A stretch of DNA of 64,000 nt from Aselliscus stoliczkanus (GCA_033961575.1 CM066737.1:103072709-103136708), one strand, 5' to 3'. Counted from the stretch's first letter, positions 1 to 12,593 are shown. Numbers and translations are program-made. Notes: generated from the letters alone by a model not told the origin.

Positions 1-616
1 AGGGCAGGGAGGCAAGCGAGGGTGTCGTCTCAGGCAAAGTCCTGAAGAGGACATGGACTCTGGGGGATCAACCGCCTCCTCCATGTTGTCCCCACTCACC
101 CTAGGCAAGGGAGTTGCGCTTTCGCGCTCCATTACCCCAAGTCATTATTCATGGCCATTGTGTTTGGGGTAGAGGGCACAGAGACAGTTAAAAGGGATCC
201 AAGGGGATCTGGGAGGGGCCCCAACACCCAGTTCCACACATGCCACCTGGAGTTGACAGCATCAAACAAATTGGGAACCATTTGCCATTCTCCTTGTGGC
301 AGCACTTTAAACTATTTTGCATAGTAATTTCTGTAAATCTAAATTTTGTTTAGGTTTACCCACAGGGATAATGGCTTGGCAGTGGCTACCAGCCAGCCAC
401 TCAGTGGGGTGCATTTCATGGGTAACGGGTTGGTCATGATTATTGGTTGGGACTTATGAGGTTATATATTCCCTGCAGTATAACCACAGTTCTTTCCCTG
501 TACCAGGCCTAGTGGTGTGCATTATTTTGTTTTGTGTTTCCAATGTAAACAGAAGTAATTGAAGAAAAAAAGAACCAAAATATGCTTCCTGTTTTACATA
601 TATTCATACATACATA

Positions 617-827
617 CAGAGGGTGCCAAAAATGTATATGCATTTTAAGAAAGGAAAAAACTGTATTAAAATTGTAATATTCAATATATACCAATAACAA
701 AAGATGAATACAAGTCACATTTGACTTCTGCAATTACAAGAGGTGCTCAAAGTGGTTACCATAAGCATAATTTTAATACCATTTTTTCCTTTCTTAAAAT
801 GTGTGTACATTGTTTTGGCACCTTGTG
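617..827. mobile_element. TA-flanked MITE with about 57-bp inverted repeats (Tc1/mariner type)
   Basis: A 211-bp element with TA on both sides (615-616 and 828-829). Its left end CAGAGGGTGCCAAAAATG and the reverse complement of its right end CACAAGGTGCCAAAACAATG pair over about 57 bp with few mismatches. There is no coding capacity. It abuts a TG/TA microsatellite, suggesting insertion next to or inside a TA-rich simple repeat. Confidence 0.8.
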
Positions 828-829
828 TA

Positions 830-870
<41 letters not shown>

Positions 871-878
871 TATATATG
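828..878. repeat. TG/TA microsatellite
   Basis: About 50 bp of alternating TG then TA dinucleotides directly after the MITE. Likely length-polymorphic. Confidence 0.9.
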
Positions 879-1683
879 CCTGCCTGCTCTCTATGCCCCG
901 CCAGGCCTATGGCTTACTACTTTGCAGTTAGAAATGTGACCTTTCATTGTGTTTCTCTGACCCATTTGTATTTTGCCAAGCACTGGGCAGTTCCCTTTTC
1001 AGATGTATGGTAAGCGTTTCCTACCCTTCAGTGTCACAGAGGACAATTGAGATCCTGTGGCATCTTCCTGGTAGAAGCAAAGGACGTCGCTACATGTGGA
1101 GTCAGACAGGGCAGCCTAAGGAGAGCTGAATTCATGCAGCCAAGAAGCTGCTTACTCTGTTTGTTATGGGGCTTTTCACTCTGTGTTTCCAGGACTCTCG
1201 AGTTCTAGGGACATATCAATGGATTTTCCCTGTCCACTTCAACCAAAGCACAACGCTTCGTGGAATTGCCCTTAAGATTTCCTTTACGAAAGAGCTGAGC
1301 TGTCTGCAGCTAAAATGAGAAATGAGAGCACTGATTTAATAGATAAGCAAAGTCAGCAATACCACGAGTCTTAGAGTTTCACAACTGCTTCTCATTTATA
1401 GAAAACACAATGCAATTTTAATGTCCACGCCAATTCCAACTACAGGCAGAAGGACATTTTTAAGCACTTCCAAGCAGCAGTCACAACCAAGAATTAAAGA
1501 CCAGAGGTAATTTAGTTTTAACTTTGTGAAATAATGTCTTAGTACCTGCTGACCTCTACTTTTTTGTGTCGAGTAAAATCTCTGAAGTGAATTACAGTCT
1601 CCTAAGTCAACGATCACTATTTATGAGAGCATTTTAATAAGGAACTCATGGAACCCCATTTAGCATTAATTTGAATTTTGAGA

Positions 1684-1830
1684 GGCAGTGTGCTACTGTG
1701 GGTACCAGCATGGACTCTGGCAATAGATGGCCAGGATTAGAATCCCCACCATGAACTAGCTGTGTGGCCTTGGGCAAGCCTCTTAACCTCTTTTTGCTTC
1801 AGCATCCTCATCCTTAAAAAGGGTTGCTGT
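1684..1830 (+). repeat. MIR SINE fragment, plus orientation
   Basis: Recognised from the core GTGTGGCCTTGGGCAAG followed by CTTAACCTCTTTTTGCTTCA and CCTCATCCTTAAAAAGGG, the usual MIR order. It is an ancient mammalian tRNA-derived SINE. Confidence 0.8.
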
Positions 1831-1951
1831 GACGATTGGGTTGTTTTTTTAATCCATTAAGCTATGAAAATAGTGCCAGATACATGGCAAGCACCATATT
1901 AGTAGTAGTTGCTACTGTTGTTATTATTATTTATTTATTTATTTATTTATT

Positions 1952-2383
1952 TTTTAAGATTTCAGTGGGGAATTCGGGGAGGGGAACAGCATTGGGGAAC
2001 CGGGGAAGGGGAACAGACAAGTTGCTGTCCTTTTGTTCTTCAGTCTAGTTGCGGAGGATGTTGCTTCACTGGCCCATGTTGGTATCCTCACTGCACTCTT
2101 CCTGGATGAGGCAGATCGGTTGCCGGCCTCTGGATGGTCGCTCGCCACAGCTGTTGGCCACTCACACTGGCTCCCGGCCACTCACTGTAGCCTATGGCAG
2201 CCCACTGCAGCAGGGGCTGCAGCTATGCCGTCCTGGGGACTCACAGCAGCCCAGCTCCAGGTGGAGCTGTTGTTCACCATCGTAGCTGTAGAGGGCAGTG
2301 TCACTGGCCCTTATGTGGGATCCAAACCCTGGCCGCTCGTGTCCCAAGTCAGCATTTAACCAACATGCCACTTGGCCCGCCCC
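1952..2383 (-). mobile_element. Rhin-1-like long tRNA-derived SINE, antisense
   Basis: On the minus strand it starts GGGGCGGGCCAAGTGGCATG, passes a B-box-like GGTTTGGATCC, then a long body rich in GCAGCCC/GGCTGC repeats, and ends in the CCCCAATAAAAT-type tail. The tail abuts a TTTA repeat at 1921-1951. Open frames in the body are chance products of its GC-rich sequence. Confidence 0.85.
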
Positions 2384-2974
2384 AGGGACCTCTATTTGTA
2401 ATGTGTGTACTGACCATAGCTTCTGAGACATGGGGGCTTACTCATCATGAAGACTAGTTTGATTATGTGCCTATTGAAGATGTGGCTCTTGGCAAATCTC
2501 ATTTAACTTTTCTGGATTTCATTTCCTACATCCACAAAAAAGATGAGGGGGGTTTTGTGCAAAATGCTACAAACTTTTTGTAACAACTCAAGTGTCCTTT
2601 TGATATTCCTGAGGGTTGATGTGTTCCTACTTCTCAGTTTAGATGTGTCAGCCCTTGGGAAGCCACGGCCAATTTTGAGCAAGATTCTGCCAGAATAGCA
2701 TTGTCTAAAGTCAAGCCTGAAAGAGGGAAAAGATAAAATGGGATACTTCGAATAGTTTCTGTCCCTTCTGGAAGGTCAGAATCACATGTTTATTTCATGA
2801 GAGTATGAAATTCTCCAAACCCCATTCCATCCTTATCAGGAAGCCAATCAGCAATATTTATTGCCAGTTCTCCCTGGAACATGAGTCTTTTTCCAACAAA
2901 CGCTGCTGTTTTAAATTCCGTTATGTCAGAAGCAAACCTTAAGGATGCCTCAGTCCCACTGGGGTAAAAAAAAA

Positions 2975-3165
2975 AGGCAATCTGGAGCCAGACTGCTTGC
3001 ATTCAAGGCCAACTCCACCACTGAGTAACCTTAAAGAAGTCACTTAAGTCTGCTGGGCCTCAGTGTTCTCATCTGTGAAATGGAGAGAATTATGACCCAG
3101 AAGGTCATTGGGAGGATAAAATTGATGAAAATGGATAAAGAACTTAGAAACAGTACCTGGTGTAG
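2975..3165 (+). repeat. MIR SINE fragment, plus orientation
   Basis: Order of motifs: TCCACCACTGAGTAACC, AAGTCACTTAAGTCTGCTGG, CTCATCTGTGAAATGG, then AACAGTACCTGG. Classic MIR layout. Confidence 0.85.
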
Positions 3166-3540
3166 ACGAAGGCTTCTATCAGTGGCTGTTCTTTTTATTA
3201 ATACTTCTTTGCAAAAAGCTTTGTACAGTGTTCACGCGGCCTGCAGATGTAACAAAAGAATCTTCCTTCTGATGGATAGACTGCATTTTCATGTATTGGA
3301 TGATAACCCAAAGCTCGAAAATTCAGTTTACAAAAGGGTTTACCAAGCATCTCCTGTAATTTACTCAGATCTTGCTTACCGCGGTGTCCTCAGCTCTTGA
3401 AACAGTGCGTGATACATCAAGACACCAAAAAATAGTTTCTGGGTGCATAAGTGAAATCATTAAAATGTAAATGAATGCTGGAATAAGAGAAACTAGGGTA
3501 AAGTGGTAAGCAGATAATACAGGGATTAAGAATGGCTGCA

Positions 3541-3986
3541 GGGCCGGCCGAGTGGCGCATTGGTTAAGCGCTGGTTTTGGGAAGCCAGCGGCCCCGGTTC
3601 GGATCCCACATGAGGGCCAGTGACACTGCCCTCTACAGCTAACAACAGCTCCACCTGGAGCTGGGCTGTGCGAGCCCCGGGGATGGTGTGGGCTGCAGCC
3701 CCTGCTGCAGTGGGCTGCCATAGGCTACAGTGAGTGGCCGGCAGCCAGCGTGAGCGGCTGGCAGCCAGCGTGAGCGGCCAATAGCCGCGGTGAGCGACAT
3801 CCAGAGGCCAGCGACCGATCTGCCTCATCCGGGAAGAGCGCAATGACGATACCAACAGTGAAGCAACATCCTCCGCAACTAAACTGAAGAACAAAAAGAC
3901 AGCAACTTGTCTGTTCCCCTTCCCTGACGATTCCCCAACGCTGTTCCCCTCCGCCAATTCCCCAATAAAATCTTTAAAAAAAAAAA
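3541..3986 (+). mobile_element. Rhin-1-like long SINE, plus orientation
   Basis: It begins GGGCCGGCCGAGTGGCGCAT with a tRNA-like head (A-box region TGGTTAAGCGC, B-box CGGTTCGGATCC), a body of about 330 bp and a tail CCCCAATAAAATCTTT plus A-run. A target duplication AGAATGGCTGCA flanks it (copies near 3529 and 3987). The second copy was used again by the next SINE. Confidence 0.9.
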
Positions 3987-4002
3987 AGAATGGCTGCAAT
4001 AT

Positions 4003-4110
4003 GGGCCGGCCAAGAGGTGCGGTGGTTAAGCGTTGGCTTGGGAAGCCAGCAGCCCCGGTTCGAGTCCCACATATGAGGGCCAGTGACACTGCCCTCAAAA
4101 AAAAAAAAAA
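4003..4110 (+). mobile_element. Head-only tRNA SINE, plus orientation
   Basis: A copy of about 95 bp that goes straight from CACTGCCCTC into an A-run. It is flanked by AGAATGGCTGCAATA on both sides (3987-4001 and 4110-4124). It was inserted in the downstream target copy left by the SINE at 3541. Confidence 0.9.
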
Positions 4111-4835
4111 GAATGGCTGCAATAAGTTTACTATGAACTAACTGAAGAATTGAGAGATCAATAAAATTAGCTGAATTATATTTTAAAATAAAACTATTTA
4201 AGGGATTAGGAAGTAGGGAAATAAACATCAGATTGATTTTTTTTCTTTAAATGTGAATACTAGGCTTTTTGCAAGACTCAAAATGTTCCCTGCAGGTTTC
4301 TTAAATTCAAGCAGTGACAACAACGAGAAGCAGAGGTTTGGAGACTCATGGTTCCCCTTGGGGGTCCACAGGCAGGCATCTTGTCTGCTTTAGCATCTTT
4401 CCTGTGGGTTTTCAGGGTGTGGCTTGATAGTCAGTAGGGGACATACTACCTTTCAACAGTTCCCCACCCCCCACCCCAGGCTTTGGAAGACCCCATGTCC
4501 CTCACGCAGTTCTCTCCCAGCCAAAAAGCAACCTGTGCAGTAAGCAGCCTGTGCTGGTTATGGGTTGGCACGAGATCTATAACCAAGTCTGTGATTGTCA
4601 CCTCCTATCAGAGAGCTGATGGAATGCCCAGGCTGTGGCAGACCACTGATGTCAAACACACACACTTTTTCCTAGACCAGAAACAGCTGAGAAACTAGAG
4701 AGAAAACCATATTTCCAGCTTTTGTTTTCATCCAGGAAACTTTAAGGGCAGAATGTCATTTGAAACCCTTTCTCACCAATATACAATTTTGTCAGTATCT
4801 CTTCTACCATGGTTTGATTAAAAAATACAATTTGT

Positions 4836-4936
4836 GGGCCGGCCGAGTGGCACAGTGGTTAAGCGCTGGCTTGGGAAGCCAGCGGCCCTGGTTTGGTCCC
4901 ACACAGGAGGGCCAGTGACACTGCCCTCAAAAAAAC
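4836..4936 (+). mobile_element. Head-only tRNA SINE, plus orientation
   Basis: It starts GGGCCGGCCGAGTGGCACAG and ends CACTGCCCTC plus A-run. A perfect 12-bp target duplication AATACAATTTGT flanks it (4824-4835 and 4937-4948), which marks a recent insertion. Confidence 0.92.
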
Positions 4937-6484
4937 AATACAATTTGTGTGACTTTCAGAGAAATACTTTTACAGCATGTCCAAATGGCAGTGGGTTTTG
5001 ACAATCAGAACACTGGACAGTAAACGTAGAACATTTTTGCATTGGACCTATTTCTCTATTGCAGGGGAAATTGAATTCATTGATTGCATCGCAGCACATT
5101 TTAAATGGATCTTGCCCACTTTCTGGTTGACCCCATATTCTCAGCTCTTCCTCTTACCTGCGTTTTTGTTTGTTCCTGTTCGCTTTGTGATGTGGGTTGA
5201 GCTGGCCGCCTCTCACAGGAGGCCTCTCTTTCCTTCCCAAGCTCAAAAAACTTCTCAAAGTAGCATTTAAAGAATGATTTCATCGTGAAAACAGGTAGCA
5301 CAGGCATTTTCTCCCCTTTCTTTTTGCCTTTGAGGTATTCCAGCAAGTTCATGGATCTAGTTCGCAAAACAATGATGCATAGTCTCCTAAGGTTGTGTGG
5401 ACGGCAGGGGGGTGGAGGACAGTGGGTTTCTGTCCAAGGGAGCTTGAGCTAACAGGCTCCAGCTGTCCAGAGAGCAAGCGGAGGGAAAACAACACTTGCT
5501 CAGACAGGAACCCTCCCTTTCAAAGGCCTCTCTGTTAATTTATTTCACGTATAGATTGGAGCACTCTGTGACAGACTTAAAAACTTGAGATTTTTAAAAT
5601 GTTCCTTTTGGGCTGGCAGGTGGGGTAAGGATGGACCTGAGATTTCTCTCAGTATGCCTTTTTATTTTTAATTTTTTGAAAGCTGCAAATATTTACATAT
5701 TTAAAACAAGTTAAACCAGAAAAGGAAAAAAAAAAACCACCCTCAAATCTTAAAATTAAAAACAAATGGAAACAAAAGAAGAAACTAACATTTGTGTAAA
5801 CATACCAGCAACATAACCACACAGAGAAAATATTTATTTTAAAGGCTTTTAAACACGATTTTCTGACTGCATTTTAGTGGGATATATTCTAAAGACAAAA
5901 AAAATGGCACAAAAGTTAGTCACTTCACTCCATAGTTTTACTGATAGTGTCAGCATTACAATTTCAAAACAGTTTTGTGTATGTTGTGAAACAAATGAGT
6001 AAATTAATATTTTTAGGAATCAGGATTTTTCAGTGTAAGACAAATAGGTACAAATACAAGAGAAAAGAGCTAAGAAAAATACTGTAATATTCAAAGTTAC
6101 ATTAAATATTACATGGACATTAAAAAAAACACATGGATGGCCATTATCTCTATCAGGCAGTTTCTAGAAACCTAATACATTTGATGATTTGAAGAAGCCA
6201 AGATTTTTAACAATGCAATTTTAGGTTTCTTTCCGATAACAATTTTATTTTCTTCTGGTTTTTATTTCCATTGATTTTTCTTTTAGGGTCCATGTTTAAT
6301 TAGATCCTATGAGGAATACTAAAAAAAAGTCCTGCCTAAGAAATTCATAATCACAGAGTCCAGCCTGTATCCCCCTCTCTGGTGAAGCCTTCTCAGTTCC
6401 CGTAGATCCACACGGCTATCTGTCTTCACAACCCATGAGATTTGGGGACTGGCAGTTATTTAATTCAGGTGTCCCATTTCTCCA

Positions 6485-6605
6485 TGAGTTGTATTTATTC
6501 AGTCATTAGACACCTGCTGTGTGCACATTGTGCAGTGCCCTGGAGATACAATGTGAATAAGATACAACTACTGTCATCAATTAAAGTCACAGTCTAGCTG
6601 GGGAG
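6485..6605 (-). repeat. L2 3'-end fragment, antisense
   Basis: TTATTCAGTCATTAGACACC, then GTGCAGTGCCCTGGAGATAC and CACAGTCTAGCTGGGG match the antisense of the L2 tail (the AATAAATGTTTGTTGAATGA side). Confidence 0.65.
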
Positions 6606-8047
6606 AGAAACTGGCACACATTAGAAGTATAATGTGATATGAGAAACGCTACAACAGCAGTATGTAAAACTCGCATGGTACTTCAGAGGAGGTAGAATTG
6701 ATTTTGCTTGTGTGGGTGGAGGGAGGGAAAGAAAAGAGGTTGGGCCAGGGCTCATCTCTTACAATGGCTTGTATAAAAGGCTTGGATGGTATGAGTGCAG
6801 TTAAGTATTTGGGGATCATGATGAATGCATAGGCAACCAGATCCTGGTGGGATGGCGACAGGGCAAAAGGAAATGATGCAAAATGTTGGGCTGGATGGAA
6901 ACCCAAGAGCAAGTTTGGCTACTCCTGGAGTTTGCCTAAGGCTGACCTTGGTTGCGTGTATAATGTATTCCTGCATCCCTTTCTCCCGAGGTTTTCCATA
7001 GGATGGTCTGAGGTTAAGGTGGAGTGGGGTCCTGTGTGCAGTTCTGTCTCCTTTTGAATTTCATGGAGCAGTTCATTCTGTAGAACCTGCACAACACAGA
7101 CCCTGTACCCTGAGCAGATGATCAGCATCATTCCACAGACAAGTGCAAAACTTGGTTCTGACTCAGGGTTGAGAATAGGCACACTTTGGTCTGTTAGTCT
7201 TGTTTTGTAAATAGGAGGACACCAAAGAAATGCACCCTGCAACTTCAAAGACTTGTCCTGTGGTAGGCAGCCATAGTTGGCACTTCATTTGCAGTTAGGA
7301 ATGTTCAAATAAACATTGGTCAGCATCTGATCAGATCAGCTGTACAAGAGGTTGCTCTTGCCCTGGGCAGCCCACTCACCCCAGAAATACCATTCTTGGT
7401 GAGCACAAAGGGTGCCAGATGTCCTTATTCCTTCAAGATGTCCCTGCTGACCTAATCACCTAGGAAGTACATACATTCCAGTGGTGTTGACAAGCCCTCT
7501 TCTGCCAGTAAATGAAGAATGGAGAGGTGCACTCTCAAAGTAGGAGTTACATCCTGTGCCAGTAAGGATTACAAATTAGCAAAGAAATTTTAACTCAGAG
7601 GATAATGAAACCTATAAAAAACCAAGGTGTCACCTTCAATAAAGGTGAGTGGCTACTAAACATATCAGTGTAATGACTTCTGTGGCTGTCAGGGCTTGTA
7701 CTTTGGGGATGTAAGTCTTTCCCCGGGAACACATTATGTATTTTTTCTAACCACAGTGAAATATACAGGATAGCTTCAGGGAGCTTCAGAGGCTCTTGCA
7801 TGTTGCATTAAAAGCTGAGCTCTTGTGGATATAAATAAGGTAGGTGATAGTATTTTAAGAACTGGTATTGGCATGTACAAGCATAGAGCTATGCTGTTGA
7901 TAGCTGCAAACACACTATTTTGACTGAAGCACAAATCCTTGGGATCATGTCGCTTTTGAACAATTTGTCCAAACTCATACTAAAATGTAATGAAAATATT
8001 TGGTGTTGGTTATAATTCTGATTACTTGAAGCTTAATTAAGAATTCT

Positions 8048-8274
8048 GGGCTGCCGGATGGCTCAGTTGGTTAGAGTACGAGCTCTGAGTAACAGGGTTG
8101 CTGGTTCAAATCCCACATGGGCCAGTGAGCTGCACCCCCCACAACTAGATTGAAAAAGTGACTGGACTTGGAGCTGAGCTGCGCCTTCCACAACTAAGAT
8201 TGAAGGATGGCAACTTGACTTGGAGCTGATGGGTCCTGGAAAAACAAACTGTTCCCCAATAAAGTTAAAAAAAG
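8048..8274 (+). mobile_element. Rhin-1-like SINE of a different subfamily, plus orientation
   Basis: It begins GGGCTGCCGGATGGCTCAGT with B-box-like GGTTCAAATCC, then two related units (GGAGCTGAGCTGCGCC and CAACTAAGATTGAA), and ends GTTCCCCAATAAAGTT plus A-run. Head and body differ from the GAGTGGCGC type, so a separate subfamily. Confidence 0.85.
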
Positions 8275-8589
8275 ATAAACATTAAAAAAAGCATTTTGCT
8301 CTTGTGGACAGGTATAGGTCCTCCAAGACAGACAAGAATTTAAAAATTTCACGTCACATGGGCTCTAAATTATTGATAGGGATTACTCTATTGAAAGAGG
8401 AGCATTTTGTGGTCTTAAAACCGCAGAGAATCCTTTCCACTATCCATTGCAGATCCATGGGCTGATTAGCATTCTCTGGACTTAGTAAAATGAGATGAGG
8501 AAATGGAGGTCCTGCCATTCTTGGAAGGACTTCCACACTGGCCATGGGGAATTGCAGGGATTTCCCAGAAAGGTATCTGTGCCATGACA

Positions 8590-8720
8590 GTTCAGTTGAG
8601 CTCAGCAAACATGTACTAAGGGCCAACTGTATGCAAGGTCCTGTGAAGGTGTGAGGGGAAAAAATGAAAAAAATCAGGGAGCTGGCAGGGCACAGTCGAA
8701 GGGACAGACACATCAGTTAC
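8590..8720 (-). repeat. L2 fragment, antisense
   Basis: The antisense L2 tail pattern: AGCTCAGCAAACATGTACTA, AACTGTATGCAAGGTCCTGT. Diverged; borders approximate. Confidence 0.5.
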
Positions 8721-10334
8721 TAAGAGTACTGTACAGACTAGAAAACATGGAGGAGTTTAGGGAGAGGCAGAATAGATAGGAGGCTCGGCCCAATCTGGAG
8801 GTTCAGGAAAAGCAGGCGTAAGTCTAAAGGAGCCAAATGACCTGGCAAAGAAGGGTGGAAAGAGTCCAGACCGTGCAAAGGAGACAACATGAAGCCAGAG
8901 AGGTGTTTCTCCATATGGGTGTGAGAGTGTCCAGGGGAATAACTCCATGTTTTAAAAGGCCTTCAAAACATGTACTCATTGTCTTAAGTATGAAAATTGG
9001 ACAAGTTATCATCTCTATCATGTAAAACTTTTCTGGTAGTTTCTCACTCTCTCTCGCCCGCGTCTGTTAACTTTTCAATTTCCTCCTCTTTTGTCTTTAG
9101 AAATACCTTGTATATACCAATAATGTTTCACTGCAAGCAGTTGCTCTTCTGTATCCTCTGCCTTTTATGTCTATCAGAGTGATCAAAGTTAAATAGTGCA
9201 AAAGGATACAATGTTCTCATGTCACTATGTATAGGAGGCATCCATGGTGAGAGGATTGCTTTCCCACCACCTTCAAACAACTGCCATGCTCAGTATTTCT
9301 CTCATCTCTTGGCTCTGAGAACAATGCTGGCTTCCCCCAACCCCTTCTGCTATTCCCTGATTGCAAGAAGGATCCACAAGAGAGTGGGAAGGAGGGCTCG
9401 GCTGTGAAAAGGAGGAAGAAAAATAACCTGATGCTTTTTCTACTCCATCTTGGTTCCTTTAGCATTGATTTTTGTGCCTCTCCATCCTTTCTCCACCAGA
9501 GGGTTTTCTTGTAGACCTGCACCCCCTCACCACCACCATTTAGGGGTTCTGCCAATTGAGTCCTCCTGGCCAAATTCTTTCCCTAGCAGCTTCCAAGTGT
9601 GGTTGCAGCAGCTGTGCTTGTCAGGAGCCAGTTCCCTACCTCTTTGTCTGCTCTGGAGACTTTCAGTGTCTCTGAGTAACTACCGGTACTTGGCTGGTGG
9701 AGTTTTCCAGCATCAGATACTAATTTAAGGCCATCTGTTATTGATCAATCTAAAAAACGTTTTGAGTGAGAGTTCGATGACTGTGATTAAGTGTTTTCAT
9801 AGGTTTTAACTGACAGAGTCTGTCAGCCAGACAAAAGCACAGGGGACTCAGAATTGGATAGAAGTCAAATGGAGTGAGTTGAGGTGGAGGAGACCAAAAG
9901 ATAATTATCCTTTCTTTTCCAGGTTCAGAATGAATTGACAGGTAAACTCTGAGGAGTTGGCCAGATGGGGATCCAAATATCATCTTTATTGCCCAGTAGA
10001 ATCTGGATAAGAGCGCATGACTTGTATCTGAGACCTTTTGGACTTCTTAATGCTGCCCCCACTTCATTAAACGTGTCCAGGCAGAACTGTACAGTTATCC
10101 TTTTTAGAGGCAGGCTTATTGCCTCATGGTGTATGTATCTGTGTACACACACGTGTGCGCGGGTACAGATTTGTGTTCAGCAACAGCTTTTAACTTGGCT
10201 AGTGTACTTGACCTCCTGTATGGGTAATTTAAGGGATTCTAGGAAGCCCTGACACATGCCAAATATTCTCAGTTACATTATTGAAACTATACCATTATAG
10301 AGTCAGTCCTTTGACAGTAGGTTAGATTGAAAAG

Positions 10335-10530
10335 AACATGGAGTGTAGAATCAAAGAGACCTGGATCCAAATTTCAGCTCTGTTGTTTAATACCTCTGTG
10401 ACCTTGGAAAAATTATTTTTGAACCTTTACTTCCTTATCTGACCAATAGGGGTAATGAATAGCCTTGAGTTGTTTGTGTGGTATATAATCTGCCTATTGA
10501 CATAGAGCGTACTTAGCAATTATTTGTTCC
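10335..10530 (+). repeat. MIR fragment, plus orientation
   Basis: GAGACCTGGATCCAAATTTC, CTCTGTGACCTTGGAAAAAT, CTTCCTTATCTGACCAATAG and the CGTACTTAGCAATTATTTG tail are in MIR order. Confidence 0.75.
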
Positions 10531-11544
10531 TTTTCCCCTGTCTGTCTCTCTTTCTGCTCCCACAATCCCTTTTACCATTAGGCTTTACTGATAGCAAATC
10601 TCTAAAACTTCTTGGGAAGGAAAATGGCTAGTATCTTTTGTGGGCCTACAAGTTACTAAATTCTAAGCCAGAGTTGTCTGATGAAAATATAATGGAATCA
10701 ATATGTAATTTAAAATTTTCAGTAGGTACATTGATAAAAGTCAAAAGAAACAAGTGAAATTAATTTTAACTATATACTTTAACCCAGTTATCAAAAATAC
10801 TATCATTTTAACATATATCAATATAAAATCATAGTGAGATATTTTGCAGTTTTCGGCACCAAGTCTTTGAAATCCGGTGTGTGGTTTAAACTGACAACAC
10901 ATCTCAGTTCACACTGGCCACATGTCACATGCTTAGTAGCTTCATGTGTATGGCCAGTGGCACCTGTATCGGACAGTGAAGTTTGGAGTACTTTCCATGT
11001 ATCGGTTCTTTCACTCCTGATTTAACTCACGTTCTCTGGAAAACAGAGCCTAAGGCGGTCTTATGTACAATCCCAGGGCAGGGAGGGTGAGGCGGAAGGG
11101 AAGTTAGACAGATGCTTGTTGGTGCAGATACCTGGTGCAGAAAACTGTAGCTTAGTCCTTTCTAATGGGAAAAACAGAGGAAGAATTTTTCTGTCATCCC
11201 ATATTTTCCATTCCTCTTAGGTCAGAGTTTGCCCCATGTAGGCTAATTCTGTGCCCTTCTGGATTGTGGCACCTAGCCTCTTCAGGCAGCCTCTGAGCGG
11301 GCCACATACCAATCCTGTGGCTTGGATCTTCATTCCTGTCTGATGACATCCAGAGTCTCAGCAGGTCTGTGAGGTCAAACCCAGGAGCCACTGTGGGGGT
11401 AATCAAAGCTACTCAGAATCAGAACTTGGCCTTCAGACAGGAGCCAAGGCAGCTGGAGATGGCAACAATGATGGCACCCGGGACTCTCCACAAGTGGCCA
11501 AGGGCTCAAGAGCCATCAGGCTGAGACACTCTGAGGAGACTCAT

Positions 11545-11690
11545 CATGTGTCCAATCAAATTCTCACAACAACTTAATGAGGGAGGGAACTGACGCATAG
11601 CAAGATTAGCAACTTGCCCAGGGTTATGCATCTACTAAGTTGGAATTCCAACCATATGGCATCCAGAGTTTGTGCTCTTAATCACAAGCT
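11545..11690 (-). repeat. MIR fragment, antisense
   Basis: AATTCTCACAACAACTTAAT, then AACTTGCCCAGGGTTATGCA and TTTGTGCTCTTAATC are the reverse complement of MIR. Confidence 0.7.
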
Positions 11691-12094
11691 CACACAGGTC
11701 CTGACCAGTTTGGCACAACCTGATACAAATCAGATTTTCTGCTGAGAGCAGGTTTTTATCAATGGAAACTTGAACGACAGAGAGTGCCTAAGAGGAGAGA
11801 TGGATATGGAAGGGTTCAGAGGAAATTCTTGACCCAGATGTAATTTTGCTCAGGAGCTGACCACTTCTCACTTGCCCAGGAATCCATGAACCATCCCCTG
11901 CCCTAGCTGGAGGATACGTATTGGCCCTTCTAGAAGTCCCTAGCCCTTCAGCAGACTCGGTGACCTCTTTGGTTCCTCAGAGCTATTGCTGAACAGTACA
12001 GAACCTCCTCCCGTCTTGTTTGTGGATGGGCAGAAGGCCATATTTGATACTTTGGGAGCCTCTTTGTATACCACCTAATTTCCATGGGTTGGTG

Positions 12095-12593
12095 TAGTAA
12101 GTTTGGGGATTTGGAGATTGATCAAGGAGAAGACAGGCTCATGAGAGGCGATAACACACAACCTTTACTTGGGAGGTTCTTGGACAGGCTTGCATGAGAA
12201 GGGAAGTCCATCACAGTTGGAGACTTTCCAGAGATGGTTGTGCTGGGCCACCATGCAGGAGGGGAATCAGGCAAGGGCCTTCTCCGGGGAGTTGTGGTCA
12301 TTGGAGAGGGGCTTACCTGTCTAGGTGATGTCGCTCAGCAACAACATGGAGGGTCTCAGGGTCAGAGAGCTCCAAAGGACAGCAGCAGTTTGGAGTCTTT
12401 TATAGCTGCAGGATTCGTTATTTCTGGCTGGCATGTTGGGTGCGGTTTCACAAGGTATGCACGTAGGAAGGCCCCAAATGGCTAAACTATGTGTATTTGC
12501 AATCTATTTAAAGCAATTGGATGTGTGAGAATTTGAGTTGGGCACCAGCAAGCTTTGGGCTAAAGATCCTAGAAGTAAACAACAACATGGTGG
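12095..12593 (-). mobile_element. Probable solo LTR of an endogenous retrovirus, antisense
   Basis: Read on the minus strand, the block has an LTR-like order: TG-starting U3, a TATAAAAG box (12397-12404), GAGCTCTCTGACCCTGAGAC around the expected start region, a pyrimidine-rich R/U5-like part and an end in TACTACA. No internal gag, pol or env sequence flanks it, so it would be a solo LTR. Ends are uncertain because no clear target duplication is visible; a promoter from another element type is possible. Confidence 0.5.

Noticed and set aside
1..500. Possible LTR or exon at the window start
   Set aside because: Unique-looking sequence with no frame, no paired ends and no motif strong enough to call.
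2033..2457. Several overlapping open frames on both strands
   Set aside because: All lie in the GC-rich body of an antisense long SINE; equivalent frames recur in the copies at 20153 and 26583.
3541..3620. tRNA gene, from the A-box and B-box-like sequences at SINE heads
   Set aside because: The same sequence recurs many times with A-tails and target duplications, and the cloverleaf is degenerate, so these are SINE heads, not tRNA genes.
3526..4122. 198-codon minus-strand open frame
   Set aside because: It runs through two adjacent SINEs and their shared target copy; it is repeat-derived.
7600..7650. Possible upstream PIR exon ending at GTGTCACCTTCAATAAAG then GTGAGT
   Set aside because: Resembles a GVT...K exon end with a donor, but the flanking codons do not encode pirin and no acceptor or reading frame fits.
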